Shown: positions 8,591 to 18,655, counted from the first letter of the stretch. The stretch: DNA of 64,000 nucleotides from Leptospiraceae bacterium (GCA_016711485.1 JADJSX010000024.1:483835-547834), one strand, 5' to 3'. The notes: generated from the letters alone by a model not told the origin. A program made the numbers and translations.

Positions 8591-10549
8591 ATGGCAAAAG
8601 AAAGAATTTTACATCCACCGAATGACTTTACAAAAACAGCAAATCTTAATTTAAAAGAATACCAGAAATTATACAACGAATCAATCAAATCCCCACATAC
8701 ATTTTGGAAAAAACAAACAGAGCGTCTAACATGGTTTACCCCACCAAAGAAAATTTTAACGGAAAACTTTGCAGAGGGAAAAGTAAAATGGTTTGAAGGT
8801 GGAAAATTAAACGTATCCTACAACTGCCTGGATAGACATTTAAATTCTTCTTTGAAAAATAAAGCCGCTCTAATTTGGGAAAGTGATAGCGGTGAAGAAT
8901 CGAAAACTCTAACCTACCAAGAATTGCATAGAGATGTTTGCAAATTCGCAAATGTTTTAAAATCGCAAGGTGTAAAAAAGGGAGATCGAGTTTTAATCTA
9001 TTTACCAATGGTTCCTGAACTTGCAGTTTCTGCACTTGCCTGTACCCGCATAGGAGCAGTGCATTCTATAGTCTTTGGAGGATTTTCTCCTGAGTCTCTC
9101 ATAGGCCGAATCGAAGATTGTAAACCAAGTTTAATAGTAACATCCGACGGAGGTTACAGAGGCGGAAAAGTCATCGACATAAAAAAGAACATAGACCTAG
9201 CTTTAGAAAAATCCTCTACCAAAATAAAAAACGTAATCGTTGTTAAACGCACAGGAATGGAAGGTAATTTGAATTGGATAGAAGGTCGCGATCATTGGTG
9301 GCATTATTTGATGAAGAATGCGTCTAACGTCAGTGAACCGTATAAAGCAGACGCAGAAGATCCTCTTTTTATTCTCTATACTTCAGGTTCAACCGGAAAA
9401 CCGAAAGGCGTACTTCATACGACAGCAGGTTACTTACTCGGAGCCAATTTAACATTTCATTATGTGTTCGACCACAAACCGGAAGATACTTTTTGGTGTA
9501 CGGCAGATATTGGGTGGATAACAGGACATAGCTACATATTATATGGGCCGCTTTCCAATGGAGCTACCTCGATTATGTTCGAAGGAGTTCCAACTTATCC
9601 AAATCCGGGAAGATTTTGGGAAGTTATAGACAAATACAGTGTTAACGTATTTTATACCGCACCGACCGCCATACGCGCGTTAGCCAAAGAAGGCACTTCT
9701 CATATTGAAAAACATTCCTTAAAATCACTCCGGCTTTTAGGAACAGTAGGGGAACCTATCAATCCAGAAGCATGGGAATGGTATAACAAAAATATAGGTA
9801 AAGGCAAATGTCCAATAGTCGATACGTATTGGCAAACAGAAACCGGATCAATTTTAATTTCTCCTTTACCGGGAGCAATAGCAACAAAACCCGGCTCTGC
9901 AACACTTCCTTTTTTTGGAATCAAACCTATCCTAGTTGATAACGATGGCAAAAAAATTACAGAAAAAGGAGAAGTCAGTGGAAATCTTTGCATAGAATCT
10001 CCCTGGCCTTCCATGATGCGCGGAGTGTATGGAGATCCAAAAAGATTTAAGGCTACCTATTTTTCGCAATTTAAAGGACTTTATTTTACAGGGGACGGAG
10101 CACGAAGAGACAAAGACGGTTACTATTGGATAACCGGTAGAGTCGATGATGTTCTAAATGTTTCTGGACATAGAATTGGAACTGCGGAAGTGGAAAGTGC
10201 TTTAGTCGCACACAAATCAGTTGCCGAAGCGGCAGTTGTCGGTTATCCGCATGACATAAAAGGACAAGGAATCTATGTTTATGTAACTGTAAAAAATGGA
10301 ATTACAACAAATGACGAGCTAAAAAAAGAACTCATTGCAAGTGTAGAAAAAATTATAGGAAAATTTGCCAGACCCGATATCATTCACTGGGCACCGGGTC
10401 TTCCCAAAACTCGTTCAGGAAAAATCATGCGACGTATTTTACGCAAAATTGCAGCAAATGAATTTGATGGACTTGGAGATATATCAACATTAGCCGATCC
10501 TTCCGTAGTTGCTACAATAATTGAGGATAAAAAGAAGTATCATAGCTAA
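8591..10549 (+). CDS. acs: Acetyl-CoA synthetase
   Basis: 652 aa, the standard Acs length. Activates acetate to acetyl-CoA via acetyl-AMP. The adenylation motif YTSGSTGKPKGVLHT is near residue 265, the YWQTETG core follows, then the hinge GRVDDVLNVSGHRIGT. The C-terminal PKTRSGKIMRR carries the catalytic lysine that is the usual acetylation site. A GAAAGG Shine-Dalgarno lies ~8 bases before the ATG. Monocistronic: a hairpin follows the stop. Confidence 0.97.
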   Translation: MAKERILHPPNDFTKTANLNLKEYQKLYNESIKSPHTFWKKQTERLTWFTPPKKILTENFAEGKVKWFEGGKLNVSYNCLDRHLNSSLKNKAALIWESDSGEESKTLTYQELHRDVCKFANVLKSQGVKKGDRVLIYLPMVPELAVSALACTRIGAVHSIVFGGFSPESLIGRIEDCKPSLIVTSDGGYRGGKVIDIKKNIDLALEKSSTKIKNVIVVKRTGMEGNLNWIEGRDHWWHYLMKNASNVSEPYKADAEDPLFILYTSGSTGKPKGVLHTTAGYLLGANLTFHYVFDHKPEDTFWCTADIGWITGHSYILYGPLSNGATSIMFEGVPTYPNPGRFWEVIDKYSVNVFYTAPTAIRALAKEGTSHIEKHSLKSLRLLGTVGEPINPEAWEWYNKNIGKGKCPIVDTYWQTETGSILISPLPGAIATKPGSATLPFFGIKPILVDNDGKKITEKGEVSGNLCIESPWPSMMRGVYGDPKRFKATYFSQFKGLYFTGDGARRDKDGYYWITGRVDDVLNVSGHRIGTAEVESALVAHKSVAEAAVVGYPHDIKGQGIYVYVTVKNGITTNDELKKELIASVEKIIGKFARPDIIHWAPGLPKTRSGKIMRRILRKIAANEFDGLGDISTLADPSVVATIIEDKKKYHS

Positions 10550-10574
10550 CTTTATTAAACGTAAAGAAGTGTAT

Positions 10575-10631
10575 TCAAAAATCAATCTGGACAGATAATA
10601 GTTATTAAACAAATATCCGATTGATTTTTGA
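10575..10631 (+). terminator. Hairpin downstream of acs
   Basis: Perfect 13-bp inverted repeat: TCAAAAATCAATC at 10575-10587 and its complement at 10619-10631, separated by 31 bases and ending in a T-rich stretch. Lies 26 bases after the acs stop. The long loop and AT-rich stem make it a weak candidate terminator or an RNA-stability element. Confidence 0.4.
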
Positions 10632-10688
10632 TATTCTTTTTGAAAAATTCAAATAAAAAAATACAAAATTTCTAACCTATTATTGAGT

Positions 10689-11417
10689 ATGAATCAAATT
10701 ATGAACTATAAAATCATTGTAACTTTAGGAAAAGAAGAATTAGAAGATTGTAATAACTTAGCAATTAAGGAAGCTGATATCCTAGAAATCCGCTTAGATT
10801 TATTAGATATTTCTTATCTTAGGGACAAATTATATACTATATTAAAAGAACTGAAAAAACCAGTGCTTTTTACCTACCGCAATCCAAAAGATTCGAGTGA
10901 AGCGTCTATCGCTAATTTTTCGTTTTTAGATTTAGAAAAATTGCTCCAAGAATTTAATTCTCCAGAAAATTATTTGGATATAGAATTAGACCAAACAAAA
11001 TCTATTTTTGATTCGATTAAAAATTGTAAGTATACTGTCATTTACTCCTATCATAATTTTTCGAACACAATTTCAAAAAAGGAAATGTTAGATTGGATTT
11101 CTAAAAAGGAGAGTTTAAATTGCATTTATAAATTTGCAGTAAGTCCTAAAAACATTTCCGAATTGGAAACATTTTTGGAAGATTTGTCTGTAATCTCTAA
11201 ACATTATAAAGTAATAGGAATTGGTATGGGAGACATTGGAGTTTACTCACGATTATTCGGAGATAGATTTGGCTCTTTTGCAACTTACTGTTGTATTGGC
11301 AAACCAAGAGCCCCCGGACAGGTAGAAATTTTTTCCCTAAAAAAAGTTAGAGATGAATATGCAAATATAGTTTTGCCAGACATAGGCAAATTTATAAATA
11401 ATTCGTATGCAAAATAA
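10689..11417 (+). CDS. aroD: 3-dehydroquinate dehydratase, type I
   Basis: About 242 aa. Third step of the shikimate pathway. Type I (Schiff-base) features: ILEIRLDLL substrate strand, FTYRNP, the catalytic His in YSYHNF, the Schiff-base Lys in YKFAVSPKN, and the C-terminal GKPRAPGQ loop. A TTG at 10683 opens the frame and ATGs lie at 10689 and 10701; no convincing Shine-Dalgarno separates them, so the start is uncertain by a few codons. Stands alone. Confidence 0.92.
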   Translation: MNQIMNYKIIVTLGKEELEDCNNLAIKEADILEIRLDLLDISYLRDKLYTILKELKKPVLFTYRNPKDSSEASIANFSFLDLEKLLQEFNSPENYLDIELDQTKSIFDSIKNCKYTVIYSYHNFSNTISKKEMLDWISKKESLNCIYKFAVSPKNISELETFLEDLSVISKHYKVIGIGMGDIGVYSRLFGDRFGSFATYCCIGKPRAPGQVEIFSLKKVRDEYANIVLPDIGKFINNSYAK

Positions 11418-11704
11418 AAACTCGGGTTTTAAAATTTCTTTTTTGCCATTATGTATTTTAACTATACCAATTTTTTACTTTCACATTCCTTTTATATACT
11501 GTTTTTCATCCTTCAGATGAAAGGGCGGACTTGGATTTTATTGATTTAAAACGCTGCAATACTCCAAATTGCGTTTTGTATTTCTGCTCTTTGGTTTAAT
11601 TAGCAAAAGTCTAAAAGAAAAAAATAATTCTTAGCGACTTTACTTGACCAAATGGATTTAAAAAAAGAATTTGAATTTAAACATTACCTTCGGAATTAAT
11701 TTTC

Positions 11705-13633
11705 ATGTCAGATAAAACTTTACTAGATGTATTTTCAAGAGCAGCCGTTAGTTTCCCTAATCAATTTTTTCATACAAAAGATAGACATAAATACTATAGA
11801 TCAACATCATTCGCCCATTTACATCAACGAGCCAAAATTCTAGCCCTTGAGTTAATATCGAATGGGGTAAATATGGGGGATAATGTAGCCGTAATCGCAG
11901 ATAATCGACAAGAATGGCTTATAACGGATATGGCAATTCAAATTGCAGGAGGAGTTTGTGTTCCAAGAGGAAGTGACTCAAACGCAAACGAAATTCGCTA
12001 TATCCTAGAACATTGTGGCGCAAAAATAGTATTCATAGAACACTTACGACTCTATAAAAAAATTGCCGAAATTCTTTCCGAATTAAAGGTCAAAGTTTTT
12101 GTTTTAGATCCAGAATTCCCAAAAGACACACTTACGAAGTTTAACGGCCAGACCATTGCAGACGTACTAGTAAATGCAAAACCATATACAAACGAATCAG
12201 AAAATCTTCTTTATCAAATTCGTAGTAAAATCTCCGCCGACAATGCATTCACCATTATTTATACATCTGGTACTACTGGTAATCCGAAGGGTGTTGTATT
12301 AACACATGCGAACATGCTTTACCAATTAACCGTCGTTCCTGAACTAATTCAACTACAAAAGACTGATCGTATTTTATCTATACTTCCTATTTGGCATATT
12401 TTTGAAAGACTGATGCTTTATTGTGCCATTCACGGAGGGGCTAATCTTTATTATACCAGCACAAAAGATTTAATGGAAGATTTTATTCGTGTAAAACCGA
12501 CCCTTATGGCATCAGCTCCAAGACTCTGGGAAACAATCTATCAAAGACTAAGAGAGAGAGTCGACAAAACAGAAGCGTTGAATCGAGAATTATTTGATTT
12601 ATCCTATGACATTAAAAAGGAATTACACGAAGCTAATAACACAATCCAAAATACTTGGCAGCAGATAGTGGATAACGGTATTATATCCTCCTTCCCTGGA
12701 TTAGGCGGAATCTTCTCAAACTTCGCACAATCCTTGGGCAAAAAAATTGCTCTTACTTTTCCTGATATGTATTTAGATCCAATTTTTCTTATGCGTGTAA
12801 GAGCCATGTTAGGAGGAGAACTCAGAGGAACTATTTCCGGTGGTGGGGCATTACCAAAACATATTGACGAATTTTTTAATGCAATCGGAATCCCTGTTTA
12901 CGAAGGATATGGAATGACAGAATGTTCTCCGGTAATTGCAATGCGATCCGTTTCAAATGTACGCATTGGAACTGTCGGTAAAGTTGTAAATGGAACTAAC
13001 GTTCAAATTCGCTCGGAAGAAGGAAATATTTTACCACAAGGTAATATTGGAGTAATTTGGGTGAAAGGTCGCGGAGTTACTAGCGGCTACTATAAAAATC
13101 CTGTGGCTACTGAAAATGTGTTAAAAGAGGGGTGGCTGAATACCGGCGATTTAGGAAGACTTGATGAATTTGGAAATCTAAGCATTCGGGGTCGTGCCAA
13201 GGATACAATCGTCCTCATGGGCGGAGAAAATATTGAACCTGTTCCTATTGAAACTCTATTAACTCAACATCCTCTTGTTGAACAAGCTGTCGTAGTTGGA
13301 CAAGATAAAAAAAATCTAGGTGTTCTCATTTGGCCTTCTTACGAAAGATTGGAAGACGCCGGTTATGCAGTCGATGAATTTGATCTTACTTGTAATTTAA
13401 ATCAGAAACCGGAGATACTCCATCTTTTCCGCGGAGTACTGTCTGAAATTGTAAATGAAAGAAACGGATTTAAATCTTTTGAACATGTAAGCCATATTCG
13501 TTTTCTCCCAAAGAAATTACTAGTCGGACAAGAATTAACCAATTTACAAAAAATTAAACGAAATATTGTCCACGAAAAATATAAAGAATTAATAGAGTCT
13601 ATGTACCAAGGTCATCACCATGCACACCATTAA
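11705..13633 (+). CDS. AMP-dependent long-chain acyl-CoA synthetase/ligase
   Basis: 642 aa adenylate-forming enzyme that would activate a fatty acid to its CoA (or AMP) ester. ATP-binding motif YTSGTTGNPKGVVLTH near residue 190, EGYGMTECSP, the GRAKDTIVLMGGENIEP hinge, and a C-terminal QKIKRN lysine region. An inserted helical segment around residues 285-340 (ELHEANNTIQNTWQ) is typical of bacterial FadD15-like ligases. Overlaps the following alpha/beta hydrolase by 14 bases, so they form an operon. Histidine-rich C-terminus (GHHHAHH). Confidence 0.93.
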   Translation: MSDKTLLDVFSRAAVSFPNQFFHTKDRHKYYRSTSFAHLHQRAKILALELISNGVNMGDNVAVIADNRQEWLITDMAIQIAGGVCVPRGSDSNANEIRYILEHCGAKIVFIEHLRLYKKIAEILSELKVKVFVLDPEFPKDTLTKFNGQTIADVLVNAKPYTNESENLLYQIRSKISADNAFTIIYTSGTTGNPKGVVLTHANMLYQLTVVPELIQLQKTDRILSILPIWHIFERLMLYCAIHGGANLYYTSTKDLMEDFIRVKPTLMASAPRLWETIYQRLRERVDKTEALNRELFDLSYDIKKELHEANNTIQNTWQQIVDNGIISSFPGLGGIFSNFAQSLGKKIALTFPDMYLDPIFLMRVRAMLGGELRGTISGGGALPKHIDEFFNAIGIPVYEGYGMTECSPVIAMRSVSNVRIGTVGKVVNGTNVQIRSEEGNILPQGNIGVIWVKGRGVTSGYYKNPVATENVLKEGWLNTGDLGRLDEFGNLSIRGRAKDTIVLMGGENIEPVPIETLLTQHPLVEQAVVVGQDKKNLGVLIWPSYERLEDAGYAVDEFDLTCNLNQKPEILHLFRGVLSEIVNERNGFKSFEHVSHIRFLPKKLLVGQELTNLQKIKRNIVHEKYKELIESMYQGHHHAHH

Positions 13634-14597
13634 AAAAGAAAAAATAGAACTAACCACTTCCGATATGTGGAAAATAGCCATTTACCGCTATCATGGCCAA
13701 AAAATAACTCGAAAAATTCCAGCTCTTTTAGTTCACGGAATTGCCTCGGACAGCACAGCTTGGGATATGGGAATTCCTGAATATAGTTTTGCTCCATGGC
13801 TTGCCGCACAAGGTTTTGACGTTTACACAATTGATTTACGTGGACGTTCAGGAAGCGACGGACCTCACACGGGTCGTGGTAATCAGTGGTCTATTGATGA
13901 TTATCTGCTCTGTGATTTGCCGTGTGCTGTGGAATACATCCTTGAAACAACGGGAAGCAAAAACCTACATTGGGTAGGACATAGTCTTGGCGGGATTCTA
14001 GGATTTTTCTACCAAATTCGTCACAAAGCGGCTAATCTAAAAAGCCTTACTGGATTTGCAACAGCGTTAACTTACTCTTATTCAACAATCAATCACTTCC
14101 GAACATGGTTAGATTACATTACTGTGCTACCTTATTTTCCTGTGGATACTTTTTGGAAACCGCTAAAATTATTTTTAAATGAAAACACACCTTGGAATCG
14201 TTTCCTCTGGCACCCCGACAATTTGGATACTAAAGTAAAAGAAGCAGTAATGGATCAAACCGTTCAGCGAATTGCAGTCTTAGAATGGAATCAAATCAAA
14301 ACAATTTCTACAGCTGAAGGTATGACACGATTATCCGGTGGGTTCAATCACTATGTCCATGATAGACGAATTGTTACACCAGCCTTACTCATAGCGGGCG
14401 ACAAAGACTGGGTATGCGCTCTTGAAGGAATTGAATGGACTACCACAAATTTAAAATGCCGTAACCGCCACATGATATTCGGAAAAGAATACGGTAGCAA
14501 ATCAAGCTACGGCCATATGGATATTCTTTGTGGAATTAACGCTCCATCGGAGACTTGGCCAGCAGCCCTAGAGTGGATAGTGGCTAACGAAGAGTAA
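13620..14597 (+). CDS. Alpha/beta-hydrolase (lipase/esterase-like)
   Basis: 325 aa. Oxyanion region LLVHGIASDSTAWDM, nucleophile elbow GHSLGG (Ser near residue 121), acidic member in GDKDWVC and catalytic His in YGHMDIL complete the triad. Cytoplasmic by sequence (no signal peptide). The 14-base overlap with the acyl-CoA synthetase implies release of a fatty acid that its partner activates (inference). Confidence 0.87.
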   Translation: MHTIKKEKIELTTSDMWKIAIYRYHGQKITRKIPALLVHGIASDSTAWDMGIPEYSFAPWLAAQGFDVYTIDLRGRSGSDGPHTGRGNQWSIDDYLLCDLPCAVEYILETTGSKNLHWVGHSLGGILGFFYQIRHKAANLKSLTGFATALTYSYSTINHFRTWLDYITVLPYFPVDTFWKPLKLFLNENTPWNRFLWHPDNLDTKVKEAVMDQTVQRIAVLEWNQIKTISTAEGMTRLSGGFNHYVHDRRIVTPALLIAGDKDWVCALEGIEWTTTNLKCRNRHMIFGKEYGSKSSYGHMDILCGINAPSETWPAALEWIVANEE

Positions 14598-14708
14598 CTT
14601 TTTAAGATTACGATGAATGGTTTGAAACACTCACCACAGTGCTCTAATAAACATCAATAAAAGAGCAGTTTGTGTTTTATTTTTCTTTTATATACTCAAT
14701 GGCGATTG

Positions 14709-14821
14709 TATACCAAACGCCAAAAGAAACTACCCATTTGCTTTTATAAGAACCTTGTTTTTGGCATTTGGGAATACCCGAATTTTTATTAAATGGGTAA
14801 ATACTTTTGGCGAAGGGTATA
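14709..14821. mobile_element. Miniature hairpin element with TATACC ends
   Basis: 113-bp element with imperfect terminal inverted repeats: TATACC-AAA-CGCCAAAAG then ACCCATTT on the left, and AAATGGGT then CTTTTGGCG-AAG-GGTATA on the right. An internal copy of the motif (TTTTGGCATTTGGGAATACCC) allows alternative stems. TA at each end fits a TA-targeting (IS630/mariner-like) MITE. The same family appears inserted in three copies of the 128-bp repeat (41655, 46979, 54245). No coding capacity. Confidence 0.65.
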
Positions 14822-14840
14822 TAAAGTTACTAAAAGCAGG

Positions 14841-15725
14841 TTAGCTAAATTTATCTTCTTTGATAATTCCTGCTTGTTCTGTCGATCTGTCCTTTCTAGC
14901 TTCTTCAAACGCAACAGTATACAAAAAAGATTTTAGATTAGATTGTAAAATTAAAAAAAGGAACACCACTCCGATTATCGGAATCGTATAAGGAGAATTA
15001 AAAATAAGATCAACTAAATCTGCCGGATTCATTTTTTCTACGTCTCCGGTATTTATAGTGTCCGTATTATTCGAAAATAAATCTAATATATCTATCGGAA
15101 TAGAGATAAATGAAAGAGGAAAACTAAAAATAAACTGAAATACAAAACCAATGATAAAAGGAATTACTAGAAAATTTCCAAAACTCTTTTTTACTATGTC
15201 AATACTTCTTCCAAAAGAACCCAAACCTTTTTCTTCAATTATTAATGCTTGAAAAATAAATAAAAAATATACTATAACAAAAATAACAGGAAAAAAACAA
15301 AACATTGAAGCAATAAAAGCCATAAGAATGTATACAATTTCAAGGATAATTGCTAATGGCATAGCAGACAACGCTTTAATAACCGTTTTCTCAATTGATA
15401 GTTTAACACCCGTATACCACTGAGACGTTAAATGAATTATAAAGAGATCTATAAAAGCCATATAAAGTAGATATATAATAAAAAAAGAACTTAATTTTAT
15501 TAAAACTTTAATAAAAAATGCTTCATAATTGTCCGGCTTATTTATTAGCTCCAAGATGAGTGGTTGCAATTCTTGAAGTAAAAAATAAACTCCCCCAACA
15601 AAAATACCAGTTGCAATGATACTTATATATACCAATTGAATCCAATTTACTTTTACTAATCTCAAACAAGACTTGAACCATTTTTCTAATTCAAATTTAC
15701 TTTCCATAGTTTTGATTTCCTTCAT
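14841..15725 (-). CDS. Polytopic membrane protein, unknown function
   Basis: 294 aa with about six membrane helices (near residues 28-50, 72-95, 113-135, 138-160, 183-208, 245-268). Short charged C-terminal tail. The arrangement resembles the membrane domain of glycerophosphodiesterase-like or DUF975-type proteins, but I cannot assign a family. Faces convergently toward the alpha/beta hydrolase, with the hairpin element between them. Confidence 0.7.
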   Translation of the reverse strand: MKEIKTMESKFELEKWFKSCLRLVKVNWIQLVYISIIATGIFVGGVYFLLQELQPLILELINKPDNYEAFFIKVLIKLSSFFIIYLLYMAFIDLFIIHLTSQWYTGVKLSIEKTVIKALSAMPLAIILEIVYILMAFIASMFCFFPVIFVIVYFLFIFQALIIEEKGLGSFGRSIDIVKKSFGNFLVIPFIIGFVFQFIFSFPLSFISIPIDILDLFSNNTDTINTGDVEKMNPADLVDLIFNSPYTIPIIGVVFLFLILQSNLKSFLYTVAFEEARKDRSTEQAGIIKEDKFS

Positions 15726-16028
15726 GATCGGAGTTTTTTACAATGTATTGAACCATAAATTTTCAACAAGCAATATTCAAATAAACGACAATACGTCTAT
15801 CGCATCAAAGAAAAGGTATTCGAAAGATCATAGAAATAAACTTTTAGAAAAGGATTTTTACCCAAAATCGAATAAATCCGTATAATAAAAAAGAAATACA
15901 ACTCTGTTTTGGAGAAACTTGAGAGATTGACTTGGAATTAACCAAAATCTATTTAAGGATGAATTAACGATCTCCCAAGCCAACAGGCTGGGCAACTTAA
16001 TAGAGTATAAAAACCGATACTCGCTACC
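15726..16028. other. Intergenic stretch with no recognised gene
   Basis: About 300 bases between two minus-strand genes. Only short open frames are present (for example DELTISQANRLGNLIEY ending just before 16030), too short and contextless to call. It may hold a promoter for the membrane protein at 14841. Confidence 0.4.
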
Positions 16029-16820
16029 TTAGAGTGAATGAAAAAATTGTTTAGTTTCTTCGTCACTGGGAAAAAGAAATTCTATACGAATTTCTTGGGT
16101 AGTTAGATCCAGCGGTGTTCCAAGAGTAGCAATTGTAGTAAAAAAACTTACTCTCCTTTTATTTTTTTCTAGAACCAAATTCAGTATAGGTAACGATTCA
16201 TCAATTTGAAAATGAATTGGAGGAGTTTTTGTTCTTTGTTTTGAAACTTCTTTGAATAATGCAGTCAAATCACTATTTTGCGTTGAAACAACTTCCTCTT
16301 TTAGACGAGTAAGTAAAAAATGTTCTACAGTTGACCAGTCTTTAACTGAATGTTTTAAACCATCTTCGGCAAACAGAATTTTTATAGCATTGTCATATTT
16401 CTTTAGAGCATTTTCTCCAGCATAGAATTTTATAATTTGATCGTAGCCAGAATTTCTCATGAGAATTTTGTAACTTGTATTGACCACGAAAGCAGGGTAC
16501 GGCTTATGTTTCTCTAACATATAACTCAAAGCCTCTCTGACAATTTTCATCTTTTGTCCATCAAAAGGTAATTCTTCAAACTCAGGAGTAAACCCTGCCG
16601 CGATTAAAATTGCATTTTGATGCCTGAGAGGCAACTTTAGCGTATGCGCAATTTTTAAAATTAAGCCACGACTTGGATTGGACTTTCCAGTTTCCACAAA
16701 GCTTAGATGCCTAGAGGAAATATTAATGTTAAGTGCCAAATCCATTTGGCTAATTCTATTTTGCTCTCTCTAAGAACGTAACGTCTTGCCAACTGATTCT
16801 TGTTTTTTTTCTTTTCCCAT
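16029..16820 (-). pseudogene. XRE regulator with MmyB-type ligand domain, nonsense-interrupted
   Basis: From the ATG at 16820 the frame reads MGKEKKQESVGKTLRS, then TAG at 16772-16770, then REQNRISQMDLAL and 238 further residues. Family members have Trp at this place (LRxWRxxxxLSQLDLAL), so a single TGG-to-TAG change is the simplest explanation. The remainder has most of the helix-turn-helix (SSRHLSFVETGKSNPSR) and the C-terminal MmyB ligand-binding domain. Re-initiation at Met 16745 would lack the first HTH helix, so it is probably inactive for DNA binding. Confidence 0.85.
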
Positions 16821-16837
16821 CAATTTATTTTCAAATT

Positions 16838-16852
16838 TTACCTGCCAGGTAA
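16838..16852. promoter_or_regulatory. Palindromic candidate operator between divergent genes
   Basis: Near-perfect palindrome TTACCTGCCAGGTAA directly upstream of the XRE gene start and ~100 bases upstream of the plus-strand membrane genes. A second overlapping dyad (GGTAA...TTACC) follows. Position fits an autoregulatory site of the XRE regulator; inference only. Confidence 0.5.
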
Positions 16853-16952
16853 TGGACTTATTTACCAAAAATGCTATTATACTAAAAAAGCAAATTCAAT
16901 TAATATAAAGGGTAATTATGAAAAATAAATTTATTTTGATGAGAGAAAAACT

Positions 16953-17297
16953 ATGAACATATTTCGATTTTTATTGGTTATTATGAGCATTGGTATAATT
17001 TGTTTCACAATTATTGCAGGATTAAATCAAGGATGGGATTTACTTTCAGTTTTCCTCCACGATATAGTCTCAATGACATGGAATGGGCAATTCGACTTTG
17101 ACTTTATGTGCTATCTTTGTCTTTCCGGTCTATGGCTCGCTTGGCGTCATCATTTTTCCGGTGTCGGCATTCTAATTGGTCTAATTGGTGCAATTATGGG
17201 AATAATGTTCTTAGCCCCTTATCTACTTATTGCAAGCTATCAGGCAAATGGGGATGTCAAGATATTACTCCTCGGAAAAATCAGAGCAAGTAGTTAA
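16953..17297 (+). CDS. Small membrane protein
   Basis: 114 aa, three hydrophobic segments (about residues 5-25, 50-65, 70-95). No family recognised. Divergent from the XRE/MmyB regulator and 21 bases upstream of a second membrane gene, suggesting a regulator-controlled two-gene operon. A 12-codon upstream frame from ATG 16918 ends in a TGA that overlaps this ATG, so translational coupling is possible. Confidence 0.6.
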   Translation: MNIFRFLLVIMSIGIICFTIIAGLNQGWDLLSVFLHDIVSMTWNGQFDFDFMCYLCLSGLWLAWRHHFSGVGILIGLIGAIMGIMFLAPYLLIASYQANGDVKILLLGKIRASS

Positions 17298-17318
17298 AAA
17301 TAAATTTGGAGGATATTC

Positions 17319-17747
17319 ATGTCGCAAAAATTTCATAAACTTTGGCTTAAAGTTACAGCTATTGTCGTCGGTTCCTTTGGACCGATTTTTTTTCTAGGAA
17401 CTATGATTACAACTCTCGAACCTGCACGCCTAACGCTTGATTTACTAAGTTGGCCTATAGATGGTATGACAAAATTTGATTCACCCGACACAAGATTTTT
17501 ATCAGCACTTACAGGGGGATTCCTTTTAGGTTGGGGAGTTACTATTTGGTTTCTATCATCTATGGTTTATGATAAAGCCCCTGAGGCCACTAGAAAAACT
17601 GTATTGTTTGGAGTTTTATCTTGGTTCTTTTTGGATAGCGCTGGATCCATTGCTTCAGGAAATGCATCTAACGCATTCTTCAATATAATCATCCTATTCA
17701 TTGCAATCGGTCCTCTATGGACTCCCGCCAAAGTCCAACTTGAATAA
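17319..17747 (+). CDS. Small membrane protein, second gene of pair
   Basis: 142 aa with about four membrane helices (residues ~10-32, 63-82, 93-108, 116-134). AGGA Shine-Dalgarno about 8 bases before the ATG. No recognised family. Likely co-transcribed with the gene at 16953. Confidence 0.65.
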   Translation: MSQKFHKLWLKVTAIVVGSFGPIFFLGTMITTLEPARLTLDLLSWPIDGMTKFDSPDTRFLSALTGGFLLGWGVTIWFLSSMVYDKAPEATRKTVLFGVLSWFFLDSAGSIASGNASNAFFNIIILFIAIGPLWTPAKVQLE

Positions 17748-17834
17748 AAAAATTCAATTTAATTCGCGCAAAAGGCAATTAAATTGAAAATGTTTACCGA
17801 ATAACAAAAGAGTCTAAAAAATATCATCTGGGAT

Positions 17835-17999
17835 ATGCAAACAGAAGAGCCTATCCCTGCGGATAATGGCATATACAAAGAAATTAATTCTATATTTAAT
17901 TTGGAAATTTGGAGTAGTGAATTCAAAACTATCTATTCCGCTTGGCTTGATGAAGATAGAAATGAACTTTATGATATTACAAGTGTATTTTATAAATAG
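17835..17999 (+). CDS. Short ORF, possible gene remnant
   Basis: 54 codons, acidic and aromatic (SAWLDEDRNELYDITSVFY). No Shine-Dalgarno and open upstream only to a stop at 17804. It lies alone in a ~420-base gap otherwise without genes; the rest of 17748-18165 shows nothing I can name. Could be a small unknown protein or a C-terminal relic. Confidence 0.3.
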   Translation: MQTEEPIPADNGIYKEINSIFNLEIWSSEFKTIYSAWLDEDRNELYDITSVFYK

Positions 18000-18165
18000 A
18001 CTCTCGAATATTTAGAGATTGTAAATAAAATTACGAATACCTATCAGTTCTATTTATGGTTTGAGGTAAATAGAACTCTAAATGAAAGATTTATCTGGCA
18101 AAATTGTCCCATAACGCAAACTCCGTTTATCCGCTTTCCTAAGAATTATCATTACTTAAACAGAT

Positions 18166-18655
18166 TTATTTTCCATTTCTTTCTCCGATGTAAAGTAAGG
18201 GTTCGAATTCAGCGGATGTCAATTTATTCGGGTTACTTAGAATTTTATTATAATACTCTTTGCCTTTCTTTAGCCACAGCATAACAGCGCATGTATAGAA
18301 ATAAATCTTGTGAAAAATGTTTTCCTTCTTCGTAAGAAAATTCTCCAAGATTGAGAGCAAATTTCTTTCCATCTAAATGATACAATTTCTCTGCCAAAAT
18401 TTCTTCAAATTGAATAATATCTTCCGGGGCAAACTCTGTTAATGCGTTGATACAGGGACGAATCTGTTCTCTCGCATCGTTCGCGTCCCAATTAATTCTT
18501 GAAATTATATTCCAGAAATCACTTTCAGTAAAACGAACTTCTGTTGCTGCTATCTCTTCCAAAAAAGTTACAATTACTTTTATCCCCGATGCCTTAGGAG
18601 GATTGCCTAAGAGTCGAACTTGTCCTTTTTCGTAGATTCCATTCACAGAAAGCAT
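18166..18655 (-). pseudogene. DUF4240-domain gene, frameshifted
   Basis: N-terminal ~35 residues start MLSVNGIYEKGQVRLLG, followed by a DUF4240 domain (ESDFWNIISRINWDA, DLFLYMRCYAVAK). After AVAK the frame ends in ERQRVL, while the neighbouring frame continues KGKEYYNKILSNPNK and ends EFEPLLYIGERNGK as family members do. The break sits in AAAGAAAG near 18270, consistent with a 4-base tandem duplication. Function of the domain is unknown. Confidence 0.8.

Noticed and set aside
15673..15885. 70-codon plus-strand ORF overlapping the membrane-protein start
   Set aside because: No ribosome-binding site and half is antisense to the membrane gene; not protein-like enough to call.
16918..16955. 12-codon upstream ORF as a regulatory leader peptide
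   Set aside because: Overlap ATGA is suggestive but there is no attenuator hairpin or codon bias; mentioned only under the gene.
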